This document shows, piece by piece, positions 9,242 through 16,679 of a stretch of 64,000 nucleotides of DNA; position 1 is the stretch's first letter, and each line of letters begins with the position of its first letter. Origin of the DNA: Pseudomonas chlororaphis (GTDB lineage Bacteria > Pseudomonadota > Gammaproteobacteria > Pseudomonadales > Pseudomonadaceae); NCBI RefSeq assembly GCF_000783395.1, contig NZ_JSFK01000032.1:51222-115221 (forward strand), read 5' to 3'. A program made the position numbers and the translations under genes. The notes beneath the pieces were generated by a model. That model made no database searches. It was not told the origin of the DNA and worked only from the letters and a program-made list of their open reading frames with translations.

Positions 9242-9327
9242 TGTAGGAGCTGCCGAAGGCTGCGATCTTTTGATCTTGTCTTTTAAAAAACAAAGTCAAA
9301 TGATCGCAGCCTTCGGCAGCTCCTACA
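9242..9327. repeat. Repeat family 2 (TGTAGGAGCTG type), supplies a stop codon
   Basis: Inverted repeat with arms tgtaggagctgccgaaggct and its complement around an AT-rich centre. Its right end contains the TAG stop (9323-9325) of the response-regulator gene. Confidence 0.9.
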
Positions 9328-9922
9328 GAGTTCCGGCGTATTTCACGGCAGCCGCCCGTGAGGGCACGTTCAGTGTGCGTAATAAAGAAGACACATGAAT
9401 GCGCACAGTGAACGGCGAAATATCCAGTTCACGGGCGATTTCCTTGTTGGTCTTGCCTTGGGCGATCAAGCGCAGCACGTCTTGCTGACGAGGCGTAAGG
9501 GCGGCGCCGGTTTCCAGCGGCAGCAAGCCGGACGGCGCAAACTTCACCAGCACCTCACCTTCACGAATCGCCAGAATCGCCTGACCGATTTCATCGGGGG
9601 CAATGTTTTTGCCGATAAAACCGTCAATGCCAGCGGTCATGACTTCGCTGATCAACGACTCATCATCGACCATCGACACCACAATCAGCGTGGTACGCGG
9701 CAGGCGCCGACGCAGCTCCGCGAGCTGGCTCACACATGTGAGCCCGGGGAAGCGCAAGTCGAGAATCAATGTGTCCGGCTCGCCCAAAGGCAGCAGCGCC
9801 AGTACGGCGTCGAGATCGCCCGCTTCTTCGATAACGGCTTCGGGCAGCAACCGCTGAACCGTGCGCAGCATCGCTTCGCGAAACAGCGGGTGATCGTCGG
9901 CTATGATAATTCGGCAGGTCAT
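9323..9922 (-). CDS. NarL/FixJ-type two-component response regulator
   Basis: 199 residues: a receiver domain (acidic pair DDH near residue 9-11, phospho-acceptor in ILDLRFPG near residue 55, K105-type lysine in IGKNIAP) and a LuxR-type HTH (LTPRQQDVLRLIAQGKTNKEIARELDISPFTVRIHVSSLLRTLNV, residues 142-186). It is divergent from the hybrid sensor kinase gene with 115 bp between them, so the two are probably cognate. The stop codon TAG lies inside a family 2 intergenic repeat, meaning the last residues were set by where the repeat inserted or ended. Confidence 0.93.
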   Translation of the reverse strand: MTCRIIIADDHPLFREAMLRTVQRLLPEAVIEEAGDLDAVLALLPLGEPDTLILDLRFPGLTCVSQLAELRRRLPRTTLIVVSMVDDESLISEVMTAGIDGFIGKNIAPDEIGQAILAIREGEVLVKFAPSGLLPLETGAALTPRQQDVLRLIAQGKTNKEIARELDISPFTVRIHVSSLLRTLNVPSRAAAVKYAGTL

Positions 9923-10037
9923 GGCGTGACCCTCCCTGGGTCAGGCGTTACTCAAGGCTTGCACCTTAGCACCGGGCGCGAAGGTTGCCTGTAGGCTGAT
10001 TCGGAAACTGACGATTGCCGCACAAGGACGTTTAACC

Positions 10038-11660
10038 ATGAAGTTCGAGAAAAACACCGAACTCGACCAGGCCAACCTGCGCATCATCATTGCCAGTATC
10101 GCCGTGGTTTATATGCTGATACTGGGCTTTTTGCCTGGCCAGCGCTTCGATACGTACCTGCCGATCATTACTTACATCATTGTGTTTTTGTTGGCCTCGA
10201 TCGCCCTGCGTCAGGCGATTGTGCGTTGGCCGGGGCATTACCCGGCACGGCGGATTTTCGCCATGGTTCACGATTACACCGGCACCTGCTTTGGTCTGGT
10301 GGTGGGCGGCGAGATGGCGTTGCCACTGTACGCGGTGATCATCTGGGTCAACCTGGGCAATGGCATGCGCTATGGCTCGCGCTATCTGGCGATTGCCACG
10401 GCGCTGGCGTTGCTGGCATTGCTGTGTGTTTATCGCCTGACGCCGGTGTGGCAGGCGCAACCGTTCATGGTGTTGATGCTGATGCTCACCAGCACGGTGA
10501 TTCCGTTTTATGCGCATTTGTTGCTGGAGCGTACGCGCAAGGCCTCCGAAGAAGCGGTGGCGGCGAATCTGGAAAAGTCGCGGTTTCTCGCCCAGGCCAG
10601 TCATGATCTGCGCCAGCCGATTCATTCCATCGGTTTGTTTACTGCCTGTCTGCGTGAGTCGAGACTGGGCGAGGAGGAGCGGCGATTGGTCGACAATATC
10701 GACCGTTCGTTGCTCAACGTTTCGCAACTGTTCCGCTCGATTCTCGATCTGTACACCCTCGATAACGGCCGGGTTCTGCCCAAACTGCAAACCTTCAATT
10801 TAGGTGAATGGCTCGCAGATCTGATTCGCCAGAACGCCGAAGCGGCACGTTGGGCTGGAGTGGAGTTGCGTTTGCGCCCCTGTGAATATTGGGTGCAAAC
10901 CGATCCGGCGTTACTCGCGACCATGGTGCAGAACGTGCTATCCAACTGCTTCAAATATGGCGCGCATCGGCCGATGCTGATCGGCGTGCGCCGGCGCGGG
11001 GCAGGGCTGGCCATTGTGATTTATGACCAAGGCAACGGTATCGCCGAGGAGCATCTGGGCAGGGTATTCGAGGAGTTTTATCGGGTGCGGCAAGTGCGCG
11101 ATAAAGACGTCGAAGGCGTGGGGCTGGGGCTGTCGATCGTCAAGCGTCTGGGTGAGTTGATCGGTGTCGGCGTTGCCTTGCGCTCACGGCTCGGGCGGGG
11201 AACGGCGGTGACTTTGTACGGATTGCCGATCGCCGCGCCACCGCCGTTAACGGTCAACCGGAATGAGGCGCGCCAAGTCGGTTTGCTGACCGGGCTGAAG
11301 GTGTGCCTGGTGGAAGATGACCGCAATGTGCTGCTGGCGACTTCAGCGTTGCTGGAGCGTTGGGGCTGTGTGGTTCAGGCCGAGTTGACGGCTCAGGACC
11401 TGGTCACCGACTGCGACATCATCGTCGCCGATTATGACCTCGGCAGCCATGCCACCGGCGTCGAATGTATCGATGATGTGCGCAGGCAGCGTGGTTGGGC
11501 GGTACCGGCGATGATCATCACCGGGCATGACGTCGAGAAAATCCAGGCAGCCCTGCACGACCGCGACATCGCCATCCTGTCCAAACCGGTACGCCCGGCC
11601 GAACTGCGCGCAACTTTGCGAGACTTGCGCGATCACCAACCGCAAACCCAACCCCTGTAG
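10038..11660 (+). CDS. Membrane hybrid sensor histidine kinase/response regulator
   Basis: 540 residues. About six hydrophobic segments occupy residues 17-165 with no large periplasmic domain. They are followed by a dimerisation/phospho-acceptor helix with His189 in SHDLRQPIHSIGLF, a HATPase domain (QNVLSNCFKYG, DQGNGIAEEHLG, GVGLGLSIVKRL) and a C-terminal receiver domain whose acceptor lies in IVADYDLG near residue 460. The HDLRQP H-box defines a subgroup common in Pseudomonas. AAGGACG supports the start. The divergent NarL-type regulator is its likely partner. The stop TAG (11658-11660) is again the CTGTAG opening of a family 2 repeat. The stimulus is unknown. Confidence 0.92.
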   Translation: MKFEKNTELDQANLRIIIASIAVVYMLILGFLPGQRFDTYLPIITYIIVFLLASIALRQAIVRWPGHYPARRIFAMVHDYTGTCFGLVVGGEMALPLYAVIIWVNLGNGMRYGSRYLAIATALALLALLCVYRLTPVWQAQPFMVLMLMLTSTVIPFYAHLLLERTRKASEEAVAANLEKSRFLAQASHDLRQPIHSIGLFTACLRESRLGEEERRLVDNIDRSLLNVSQLFRSILDLYTLDNGRVLPKLQTFNLGEWLADLIRQNAEAARWAGVELRLRPCEYWVQTDPALLATMVQNVLSNCFKYGAHRPMLIGVRRRGAGLAIVIYDQGNGIAEEHLGRVFEEFYRVRQVRDKDVEGVGLGLSIVKRLGELIGVGVALRSRLGRGTAVTLYGLPIAAPPPLTVNRNEARQVGLLTGLKVCLVEDDRNVLLATSALLERWGCVVQAELTAQDLVTDCDIIVADYDLGSHATGVECIDDVRRQRGWAVPAMIITGHDVEKIQAALHDRDIAILSKPVRPAELRATLRDLRDHQPQTQPL

Positions 11661-11766
11661 GAGCTGCGGCACGCTGCGATCTTTTGATCTTCATGTTCAG
11701 GATCAGGATCAGGATCAGGATCAAAATCAAAAGATCGCAGCCTCGTTGCACTCGACAGCTCCTACA
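11656..11766. repeat. Repeat family 2 copy with (CAGGAT)4 tandem in its loop
   Basis: Arms tgtaggagctg...gcgatctttt and complement enclose four exact copies of caggat (11698-11721). The left end contains the TAG stop of the hybrid kinase gene. Confidence 0.88.
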
Positions 11767-11777
11767 GGGTCAAGCTT

Positions 11778-12086
11778 CTAGCGTTTGCACAGGTAGTCCT
11801 GGGTGATGGTGGTTTGCAGGCAGTTGTATTGGCCCATGGTGCGGCAGATGTTTTTCTCCGAGCCGGTCACTTCGGCGTTTTTGTAGCCCCAGGTCTTGCA
11901 GCGTTGTGCGGCGACGGTCAGGCCTTGTTCGGCGCTGGTCTGGCCGCTTTCGAATTGGCCCAGTTCGTAGGAGACCTGGACGACGCCATCGTTTTTGCTG
12001 CCGCCGGTGGCTTCCCATTGTTTTGGCGTGGCGCAGCCAGTGAGGAAAAGGGCGCTGAGGGTGAGTGTCGCGATCAAGATTTTCAT
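11778..12086 (-). CDS. YecR-like lipoprotein
   Basis: 102 residues. A lipoprotein signal with lipobox LTGC (Cys18) is followed by ATPKQWEATGGSKNDGVVQVSYE, resembling the YecR family, and four further cysteines (AAQRC, ICRTMGQYNC, DYLC) that could form disulfides. It is probably anchored in the outer membrane; the function of the family is unknown. The start at 12086 is chosen because the signal peptide begins there. It lies 32 bp downstream of a second lipoprotein gene on the same strand, and the two may be cotranscribed. A family 2 repeat follows the stop. Confidence 0.82.
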   Translation of the reverse strand: MKILIATLTLSALFLTGCATPKQWEATGGSKNDGVVQVSYELGQFESGQTSAEQGLTVAAQRCKTWGYKNAEVTGSEKNICRTMGQYNCLQTTITQDYLCKR

Positions 12087-12118
12087 GAGCAAACGGAGTC
12101 CTTTACCGGGCGGAGAAG

Positions 12119-12433
12119 TTATTGCAGCGGGATTGGCGAAGCGCCTTTCGGCAGGCACGACAGCGGCGGCGACATCATGCCCATGCTCGCCACGGCGATA
12201 ATTACGCCACTGGGCAATTCACAGTTGTATTCCCCGGCCGGGGTGTACGCGGTGTAGTAGGTGAGGGTGCTGTCGTTGCGGATGTTGTCGATTTTCGACA
12301 CTGGTTTACCGATCACTGTTTGCGCGCGTTCTTTCATGCTCGCTTCAGTGGGTTTGACGGTCTGACAGCCGGCCACGCCGAGCAGCACAGCGCCGACCAG
12401 GGCGATCTTGCAGAGGTTTGCATGGAGTTTCAT
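12119..12433 (-). CDS. Small lipoprotein of unknown function
   Basis: 104 residues with a signal peptide and lipobox VAGC (Cys23). The mature part QTVKPTEASMKERAQTVIGKP and the segment TLTYYTAYTPAGEYNCELPSG suggest a small periplasmic domain of the kind found in envelope lipoproteins; I do not recognise the family with certainty. GGAAG is well placed before the start at 12433. It is upstream of and in the same direction as the YecR-like lipoprotein, so it is likely the first gene of a two-gene unit. Confidence 0.78.
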   Translation of the reverse strand: MKLHANLCKIALVGAVLLGVAGCQTVKPTEASMKERAQTVIGKPVSKIDNIRNDSTLTYYTAYTPAGEYNCELPSGVIIAVASMGMMSPPLSCLPKGASPIPLQ

Positions 12434-12626
12434 GGTGTGTCTTCCTTGGTGTTGTTCTGATTTCCAGGCACAACGATCCCGCACGCTGCGAACAGGCAAC
12501 GTTGAGGAACATCGGGGGTTGCGGGGGAATATAACGCCAGCAGACAGGTCGGTCGATTAGCACAAATGTGCTAGTGCGGCGCTCAACAGGCAGCTCGCTA
12601 AAACCGCCTGTTGCGCCGAAGGAGGA

Positions 12627-13157
12627 TTACTGTGGACTGTTGAACTGGTCGGAATAGCTGCCGGTCATCAATGCTGAGGCAACGCGATCAGAACCAACGC
12701 CGACACGCGAATAGGCAACCCGATTGACGCCGGTACGATCGGCGCCATCAGAGGCGACTGCGCCAGCGCCAACATGATCGGCGCCATCAGAAGCGACCGC
12801 GCCAGCGCCAACATGATCGGCGCCATCAGAAGCGACCGCGCCTGCACCGACATGGTCGGCGCCATCAGAAGCGACCGCACCCGCGCCGACATGATCAGCA
12901 CCATCAGAAGCGACCGCGTCAGCGCCGACATGGTCAGCACCGTCAGAAGCCACGGCGCCCGCGCCAACATGATCGGCCCCGTCAGAAGCGACCGCACCTG
13001 CGCCAACATGATCTGAGCCATCCGAAGCCACCGACCCGGCACGCACATGATCCGATCCATCGGACGCCAACGCCTGCGGCTGCGCCGCCCAGACATTAGG
13101 CACCACCACGGTCGCCACGACCGCCAGAAGCACGCCTGACAACAGCTTGTGTTTCAT
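12627..13157 (-). CDS. Exported 13-residue tandem-repeat protein
   Basis: 176 residues. A signal peptide (MKHKLLSG... to NVWAA) is followed by nine tandem units of 13 residues, consensus ASDGADHVGAGAV, from residue 31 to about 147. The unit ASDGADRTGVNRV degenerates into a unique tail (AYSRVGVGSDRVASALMTGSYSDQF). There is no lipobox, membrane anchor or cysteine. GGAGAA before 13157 fixes the start. Units near the middle are almost identical in DNA, suggesting recent expansion or homogenisation. The Asp-Gly-rich units could bind metal or coat the periplasm, but I know no function. It stands alone between the lipoproteins and the candidate ncRNA. Confidence 0.85.
   Translation of the reverse strand: MKHKLLSGVLLAVVATVVVPNVWAAQPQALASDGSDHVRAGSVASDGSDHVGAGAVASDGADHVGAGAVASDGADHVGADAVASDGADHVGAGAVASDGADHVGAGAVASDGADHVGAGAVASDGADHVGAGAVASDGADRTGVNRVAYSRVGVGSDRVASALMTGSYSDQFNSPQ
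12717..13067 (-). repeat. Nine 39-bp in-frame tandem repeats
   Basis: 39-bp units (13 codons) encode ASDGADHVGAGAV. Central copies are nearly identical, outer ones diverged (SDHVRAGSV first, ADRTGVNRV last). No spacers, so not a CRISPR. Confidence 0.92.
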
Positions 13158-13388
13158 AGTTTTCTCCATGACCCGGCAGCCACAAAGCGATAAGGCATCG
13201 TCCGCCGCTTGTTCGCTGGCGTTATGACTCATTGGCCTGGGTCAGTCTGGTGGGCGAAAGGCACGGGCACACCGTCAGGCGTGCGGGTGTCGACAGAATC
13301 ATGATCGAACCGATTGAGTATAGATTGCGATAGCGAGGCGGTACGGCGGGGGGATCGACGGCCTTTAGGCGCTTATCTTCCTGCCCGT

Positions 13389-13405
13389 TTTGAGCAAAGC
13401 TCAAA
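13389..13405. promoter_or_regulatory. 17-bp perfect palindrome upstream of the candidate ncRNA
   Basis: TTTGAGC-AAA-GCTCAAA, followed by a second inverted repeat (AATCAG...CTGATT). Possible operator for the transcript starting near 13450, or for the repeat-protein gene on the other strand. Confidence 0.4.
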
Positions 13406-13444
13406 TCAGTCTAAAAACTCTGATTCAAGTCCATGAGCCTTTGC

Positions 13445-13697
13445 TAGTCTCAAAGATGTAGGCGAAGACGCAGACTGATGCGCAATCGGATAGCAAGGGG
13501 GCGTGGGGCGCGCTCCGAAAGGTACACGGTTAGAAAGATCTCCGCGCTGAGATCCAGCCCTTATGCCGTGTGAAGCAGCCGAGGCCGTACCTTTTCAATT
13601 TGGCCCGGTACTGTGGGAAGCCCGATAAACCTTGTAAGCCAGAGACCAGCACTGGCCGCCTGCTCGAACACCAAAGCCCGCTTCGTGCGGGCTTTGT
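13445..13697 (+). ncRNA. Candidate structured non-coding RNA
   Basis: A 550-bp gap with no gene holds a stretch with several perfect nested stems: AAAGGTAC (13518-13525) with GTACCTTT (13587-13594), CACGG (13525-13529) with CCGTG (13566-13570), and a hairpin GATCTC-cgcgct-GAGATC (13537-13554). The stretch ends at a GC-rich hairpin (13673-13695). A possible stationary-phase type -10 (CTAGTCT, 13444-13450) lies upstream. I could not match it to a named RNA family. The strand is inferred from the promoter-like sequence, and the nested stems read equally on the other strand. Confidence 0.45.
13673..13695. terminator. Bidirectional terminator-like hairpin
   Basis: AAAGCCCGC-TTCGT-GCGGGCTTT, 16 bp beyond the cystathionine lyase stop on the minus strand and at the end of the candidate plus-strand RNA. 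T-tracts are weak on both sides. Confidence 0.65.
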
Positions 13698-13710
13698 CGT
13701 TCCTGCAAGG

Positions 13711-14883
13711 TCAGATCGATTTGAGCGCCTGCGCCAAGTCGGCACGCAGGTCTTCGACGTCTTCAACGCCCACCGACAGACGCACCAGACCATCGCCGAT
13801 CCCCAGTTTTGCGCGGGTTTCAGCAGGAATGGTCGCATGGGTCATGATTGCCGGATGCTCGATCAGGCTCTCCACGCCGCCCAGACTTTCCGCCAGGGCG
13901 AAGATCTTCACGTTCTCAAGGAAGCGCCGCGCGCCCGCCAGATCACTGTTCAGATCCACGGAAATCATCCCGCCGAAACCGCGCATCTGGCGCTTGGCCA
14001 ACTCATGCTGCGGATGCGAGGCCAGCCCCGGATAGTAGACGCGTTTGACCTGCGGCTGCTGTTCCAGCCACTGCGCCAGATCCAGTGCGTTACTGCAATG
14101 ACGCTCCATGCGCAGCGCCAGGGTTTTCACCCCGCGCAGGGTCAGAAACGCATCGAACGGCCCGGCAATCGCACCGACCGCGTTTTGCAAGAAGCCCAGC
14201 TTCTCGGCCAGTTCCTGGTTCTGGCCGACCACGGCGATCCCACCGATCACATCGGAGTGGCCGTTCAAATACTTGGTGGTCGAGTGCAGCACGATGTCGA
14301 AACCCAACTCCAGCGGCCGCTGGATATACGGGCTGGCAAAGGTGTTGTCGGCCACGCTGATGATCCCGCGTGCACGGCAGATACGGGCGATAGCGGCGAG
14401 GTCCGACAGGCTCAGCAGCGGGTTGGTCGGTGACTCGACAATCACCAGGCGTGTGTCGTCCTGCAGCGCCGCTTCGAACGCCGCCAGGTCAGTCAGATCG
14501 ACGTAGCTGAAACGGTGTCCGGCACTGCGCTGACGAACCTTGTCGAACAGGCGGAACGTGCCGCCGTACAAGTCATTGCCGGAGATGACGTGCGAACCGG
14601 CATCGATCAGTTCGAGCACCGTGGAAATCGTCGCCAGCCCGGAGGCGAATGCGAACGCCTGGGTGCCGCCTTCAAGGTCCGCCACGCAACGCTCCAAGGC
14701 AAAACGCGTCGGGTTGTGCGAGCGCCCGTAGTCAAAACCCTTGTGCACGCCGGGGCTGTCTTGCAGGTAGGTGGAGTTGGCGTAGATCGGCGGCATCAGC
14801 GCGCCGGTGGTCGGGTCCGGCGTCTGCCCGGCGTGGATCACCCGGGTCGCGAAGCCTTGGGATTTATCGTCGTGCTGACTCAT
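13711..14883 (-). CDS. Cystathionine gamma-lyase (PLP, Cys/Met metabolism family)
   Basis: 390 residues of the Cys/Met-metabolism PLP family. Visible features are the Y-G-R phosphate-binding segment (FDYGRSHNPTR), FASGLATIS, VESPTNPLL, VADNTFASPY and the PLP lysine in HSTTKYLNGHSD near residue 205. Its start overlaps the cystathionine beta-synthase stop by 4 bp (ATGA), so the pair forms a translationally coupled reverse transsulfuration unit: homocysteine plus serine gives cystathionine, which is cleaved to cysteine and 2-oxobutyrate. Gamma-synthase or beta-lyase activity cannot be excluded from sequence alone, but the coupling to CBS makes lyase the best call. Confidence 0.9.
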   Translation of the reverse strand: MSQHDDKSQGFATRVIHAGQTPDPTTGALMPPIYANSTYLQDSPGVHKGFDYGRSHNPTRFALERCVADLEGGTQAFAFASGLATISTVLELIDAGSHVISGNDLYGGTFRLFDKVRQRSAGHRFSYVDLTDLAAFEAALQDDTRLVIVESPTNPLLSLSDLAAIARICRARGIISVADNTFASPYIQRPLELGFDIVLHSTTKYLNGHSDVIGGIAVVGQNQELAEKLGFLQNAVGAIAGPFDAFLTLRGVKTLALRMERHCSNALDLAQWLEQQPQVKRVYYPGLASHPQHELAKRQMRGFGGMISVDLNSDLAGARRFLENVKIFALAESLGGVESLIEHPAIMTHATIPAETRAKLGIGDGLVRLSVGVEDVEDLRADLAQALKSI

Positions 14884-16256
14884 GCGAGGGATCTCCGTAA
14901 TTGGTTGAGCATGTCGGTGCGAGTGATCAGGCCATGGAAGCCCGATGCATCGGCGATGATGGCGACGAGGCCACGGCTGAGCACCGCTTCCAGTTCTGAA
15001 AGGCTGGCACCTGGCGCAAGGGTTTGCAGCTTGTCAGTCATCACGCTGGAGACCGATTGGCTGAAGCGGGCGGCGTCTTCATGCACCGGCAGGAGGATGT
15101 CGGATTCGTCGATCACGCCGACCAGTTGCTTGCCTTCCACCAGCACCGGCAACTGCGAAACATCCGCGAGGCGCATGCGCTGGAACGCGGTCAGCAGGGT
15201 GTCGCCGGGGCCGACGCTGATCACGCGGCCATCCTCGAAACGCCGGGCGATCAGGTCGCGCAAATCGCCGTAGCCCTTTCGCTGCAACAGGCCTTGGTCG
15301 GTCATCCACTGATCGTTGTAGACCTTCGACAGATAGCGCGTGCCGGTGTCGCAGACGAAGCTCACCACGCGTTTCGGCTCGGTCTGTTCACGGCAATAAC
15401 GCAACGCGGCAGCGAGCAGGGTGCCGGTCGACGAGCCACCGAGAATGCCTTCGGCCTTGAGCAACTGGCGGGCGTGATCGAAGCTTTCTTCATCGCTGAT
15501 CGAGTAGGCGTGACGTACGCTGGAAAGGTCGGTGATCGACGGAATGAAATCCTCGCCGATGCCTTCCACGGCCCATGAGCCGGGCGTCGGCAGGGAGCCG
15601 TCGCGGCTGTATTGCGCCATCACCGAACCGACCGGATCGGCCAATACCATTTCCAGATCCGGCTGCACGCGTTTGAAGAAGCGACTCAGGCCGGTCAGCG
15701 TACCTGCCGAACCGACACCGACGACGATCGCGTCCAGATCATGTTCGGTCTGCGCCCAGATTTCCGGCGCGGTGCTGCATTCGTGGGCCAGCGGGTTGGC
15801 CGGGTTGTTGAACTGGTCAGCGAAGAATGCGCCGGGAATGTCTTTCGCCAAACGGGCAGCGACGTCCTGGTAATACTCGGGGTGGCCCTTGCCGACGTCG
15901 GAACGGGTGATGTGCACCTCGGCACCCATGGCCTTCAAGTGCAGGACTTTTTCGGTGGACATTTTGTCCGGCACCACCAGCACCACGCGATAGCCTTTGG
16001 CGCGGCCTACCAGTGCCAAGCCCAGACCGGTGTTGCCGGCGGTGGCCTCAACGATGGTGCCGCCCGGTTGCAGGCGTCCATCGCGTTCGGCGGCGTCGAT
16101 CATCGCCAGACCGATGCGGTCCTTGATCGAACCACCGGGGTTCTGTGATTCGAGTTTGAGAAACAGCGTGCAAGGCCCGGTGTCGAAGCGGGTGACTTGC
16201 ACCAGTGGAGTATTGCCGATCAGCCCAAGTACGGCAGGGCGTGATTCCTTAGACAT
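14880..16256 (-). CDS. Cystathionine beta-synthase with C-terminal CBS domain pair
   Basis: 458 residues. The N-terminal PLP fold-type II domain shows the PLP lysine in NPGGSIKDRIGLAM near residue 45 and the EATAGNTGLG phosphate loop. The C-terminal 120 residues form two CBS motifs (LIARRFEDGRVISVGPGDTLLTAFQRM...VGVIDESDILL and SSVMTDKLQTLAPGASLSELEAVLS...GLITRTDML). It condenses homocysteine with serine and is first in the two-gene operon with the lyase. The start at 16256 has AGGTGAAGA upstream. It is divergent from metE across a 423-bp gap. Cysteine-synthase activity is a lesser alternative, since the Bateman module and the lyase partner favour CBS. Confidence 0.9.
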   Translation of the reverse strand: MSKESRPAVLGLIGNTPLVQVTRFDTGPCTLFLKLESQNPGGSIKDRIGLAMIDAAERDGRLQPGGTIVEATAGNTGLGLALVGRAKGYRVVLVVPDKMSTEKVLHLKAMGAEVHITRSDVGKGHPEYYQDVAARLAKDIPGAFFADQFNNPANPLAHECSTAPEIWAQTEHDLDAIVVGVGSAGTLTGLSRFFKRVQPDLEMVLADPVGSVMAQYSRDGSLPTPGSWAVEGIGEDFIPSITDLSSVRHAYSISDEESFDHARQLLKAEGILGGSSTGTLLAAALRYCREQTEPKRVVSFVCDTGTRYLSKVYNDQWMTDQGLLQRKGYGDLRDLIARRFEDGRVISVGPGDTLLTAFQRMRLADVSQLPVLVEGKQLVGVIDESDILLPVHEDAARFSQSVSSVMTDKLQTLAPGASLSELEAVLSRGLVAIIADASGFHGLITRTDMLNQLRRSLA

Positions 16257-16368
16257 TTCTTCACCTCTTTGTGGTGTTGATCGCGTTCCAATCGCGGGGA
16301 AAAGACTCGCGTGCAACATAGGCTCAGACCTCAGCTGTCGCAACCTTTAGTCGGTCGCCAATTCAGCC

Positions 16369-16394
16369 ATTTCGATCTAACGATAGATCGAAAT
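16369..16394. promoter_or_regulatory. 10-bp perfect inverted repeat in the cbs-metE divergent promoter
   Basis: ATTTCGATCT and AGATCGAAAT separated by 6 bp, between the divergent starts at 16256 and 16680. A plausible operator for a sulfur or methionine regulator. No MetR-type TGAA-N5-TTCA site and no cobalamin riboswitch was seen in 16257-16679. Confidence 0.5.
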
Positions 16395-16679
16395 CAAAGA
16401 CCTGCCGGGGCGGGTTCGAGAGCGTTTACACAGAGGCGTCATCGAGTTTTCAAAGGGCGTCTTCATGGCGACGAACAGCTTGAATTGCCGAGAAATTTCC
16501 TGCCGCAAAAACCGCTCAACCGTCGTCCGAGCGCTCAACTCTGCAGTGCTTTCAGGTGACAGGCTGCGATCACTTGATCATGAGGGAAACTCGTGTTGAT
16601 CAAGATTAAAATGAGTTTGTCTCACCAGAGGCCGATGCCGACAATGGCCGCCATCAACAGAACATTGGAGTTGTTTGTT

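Noticed and set aside
12717..13067. CRISPR-like periodic repeats
   Set aside because: 39-bp units are directly adjacent without spacers and are in frame inside an exported protein gene; no cas genes nearby.
13587..13660. Resemblance to the 3' half of a cobalamin riboswitch (actgtgggaagcc, agccagagacc)
   Set aside because: The 5' blocks and the CCCGCAACTGT and GGAGACCTGCC cores are missing, and no gene follows on that strand. The true cobalamin riboswitch is at 22605-22785.
13530..13838. 102-codon minus-strand frame downstream of cystathionine lyase
   Set aside because: Overlaps the lyase gene in another frame, crosses its terminator and the structured RNA candidate; no coding signal.
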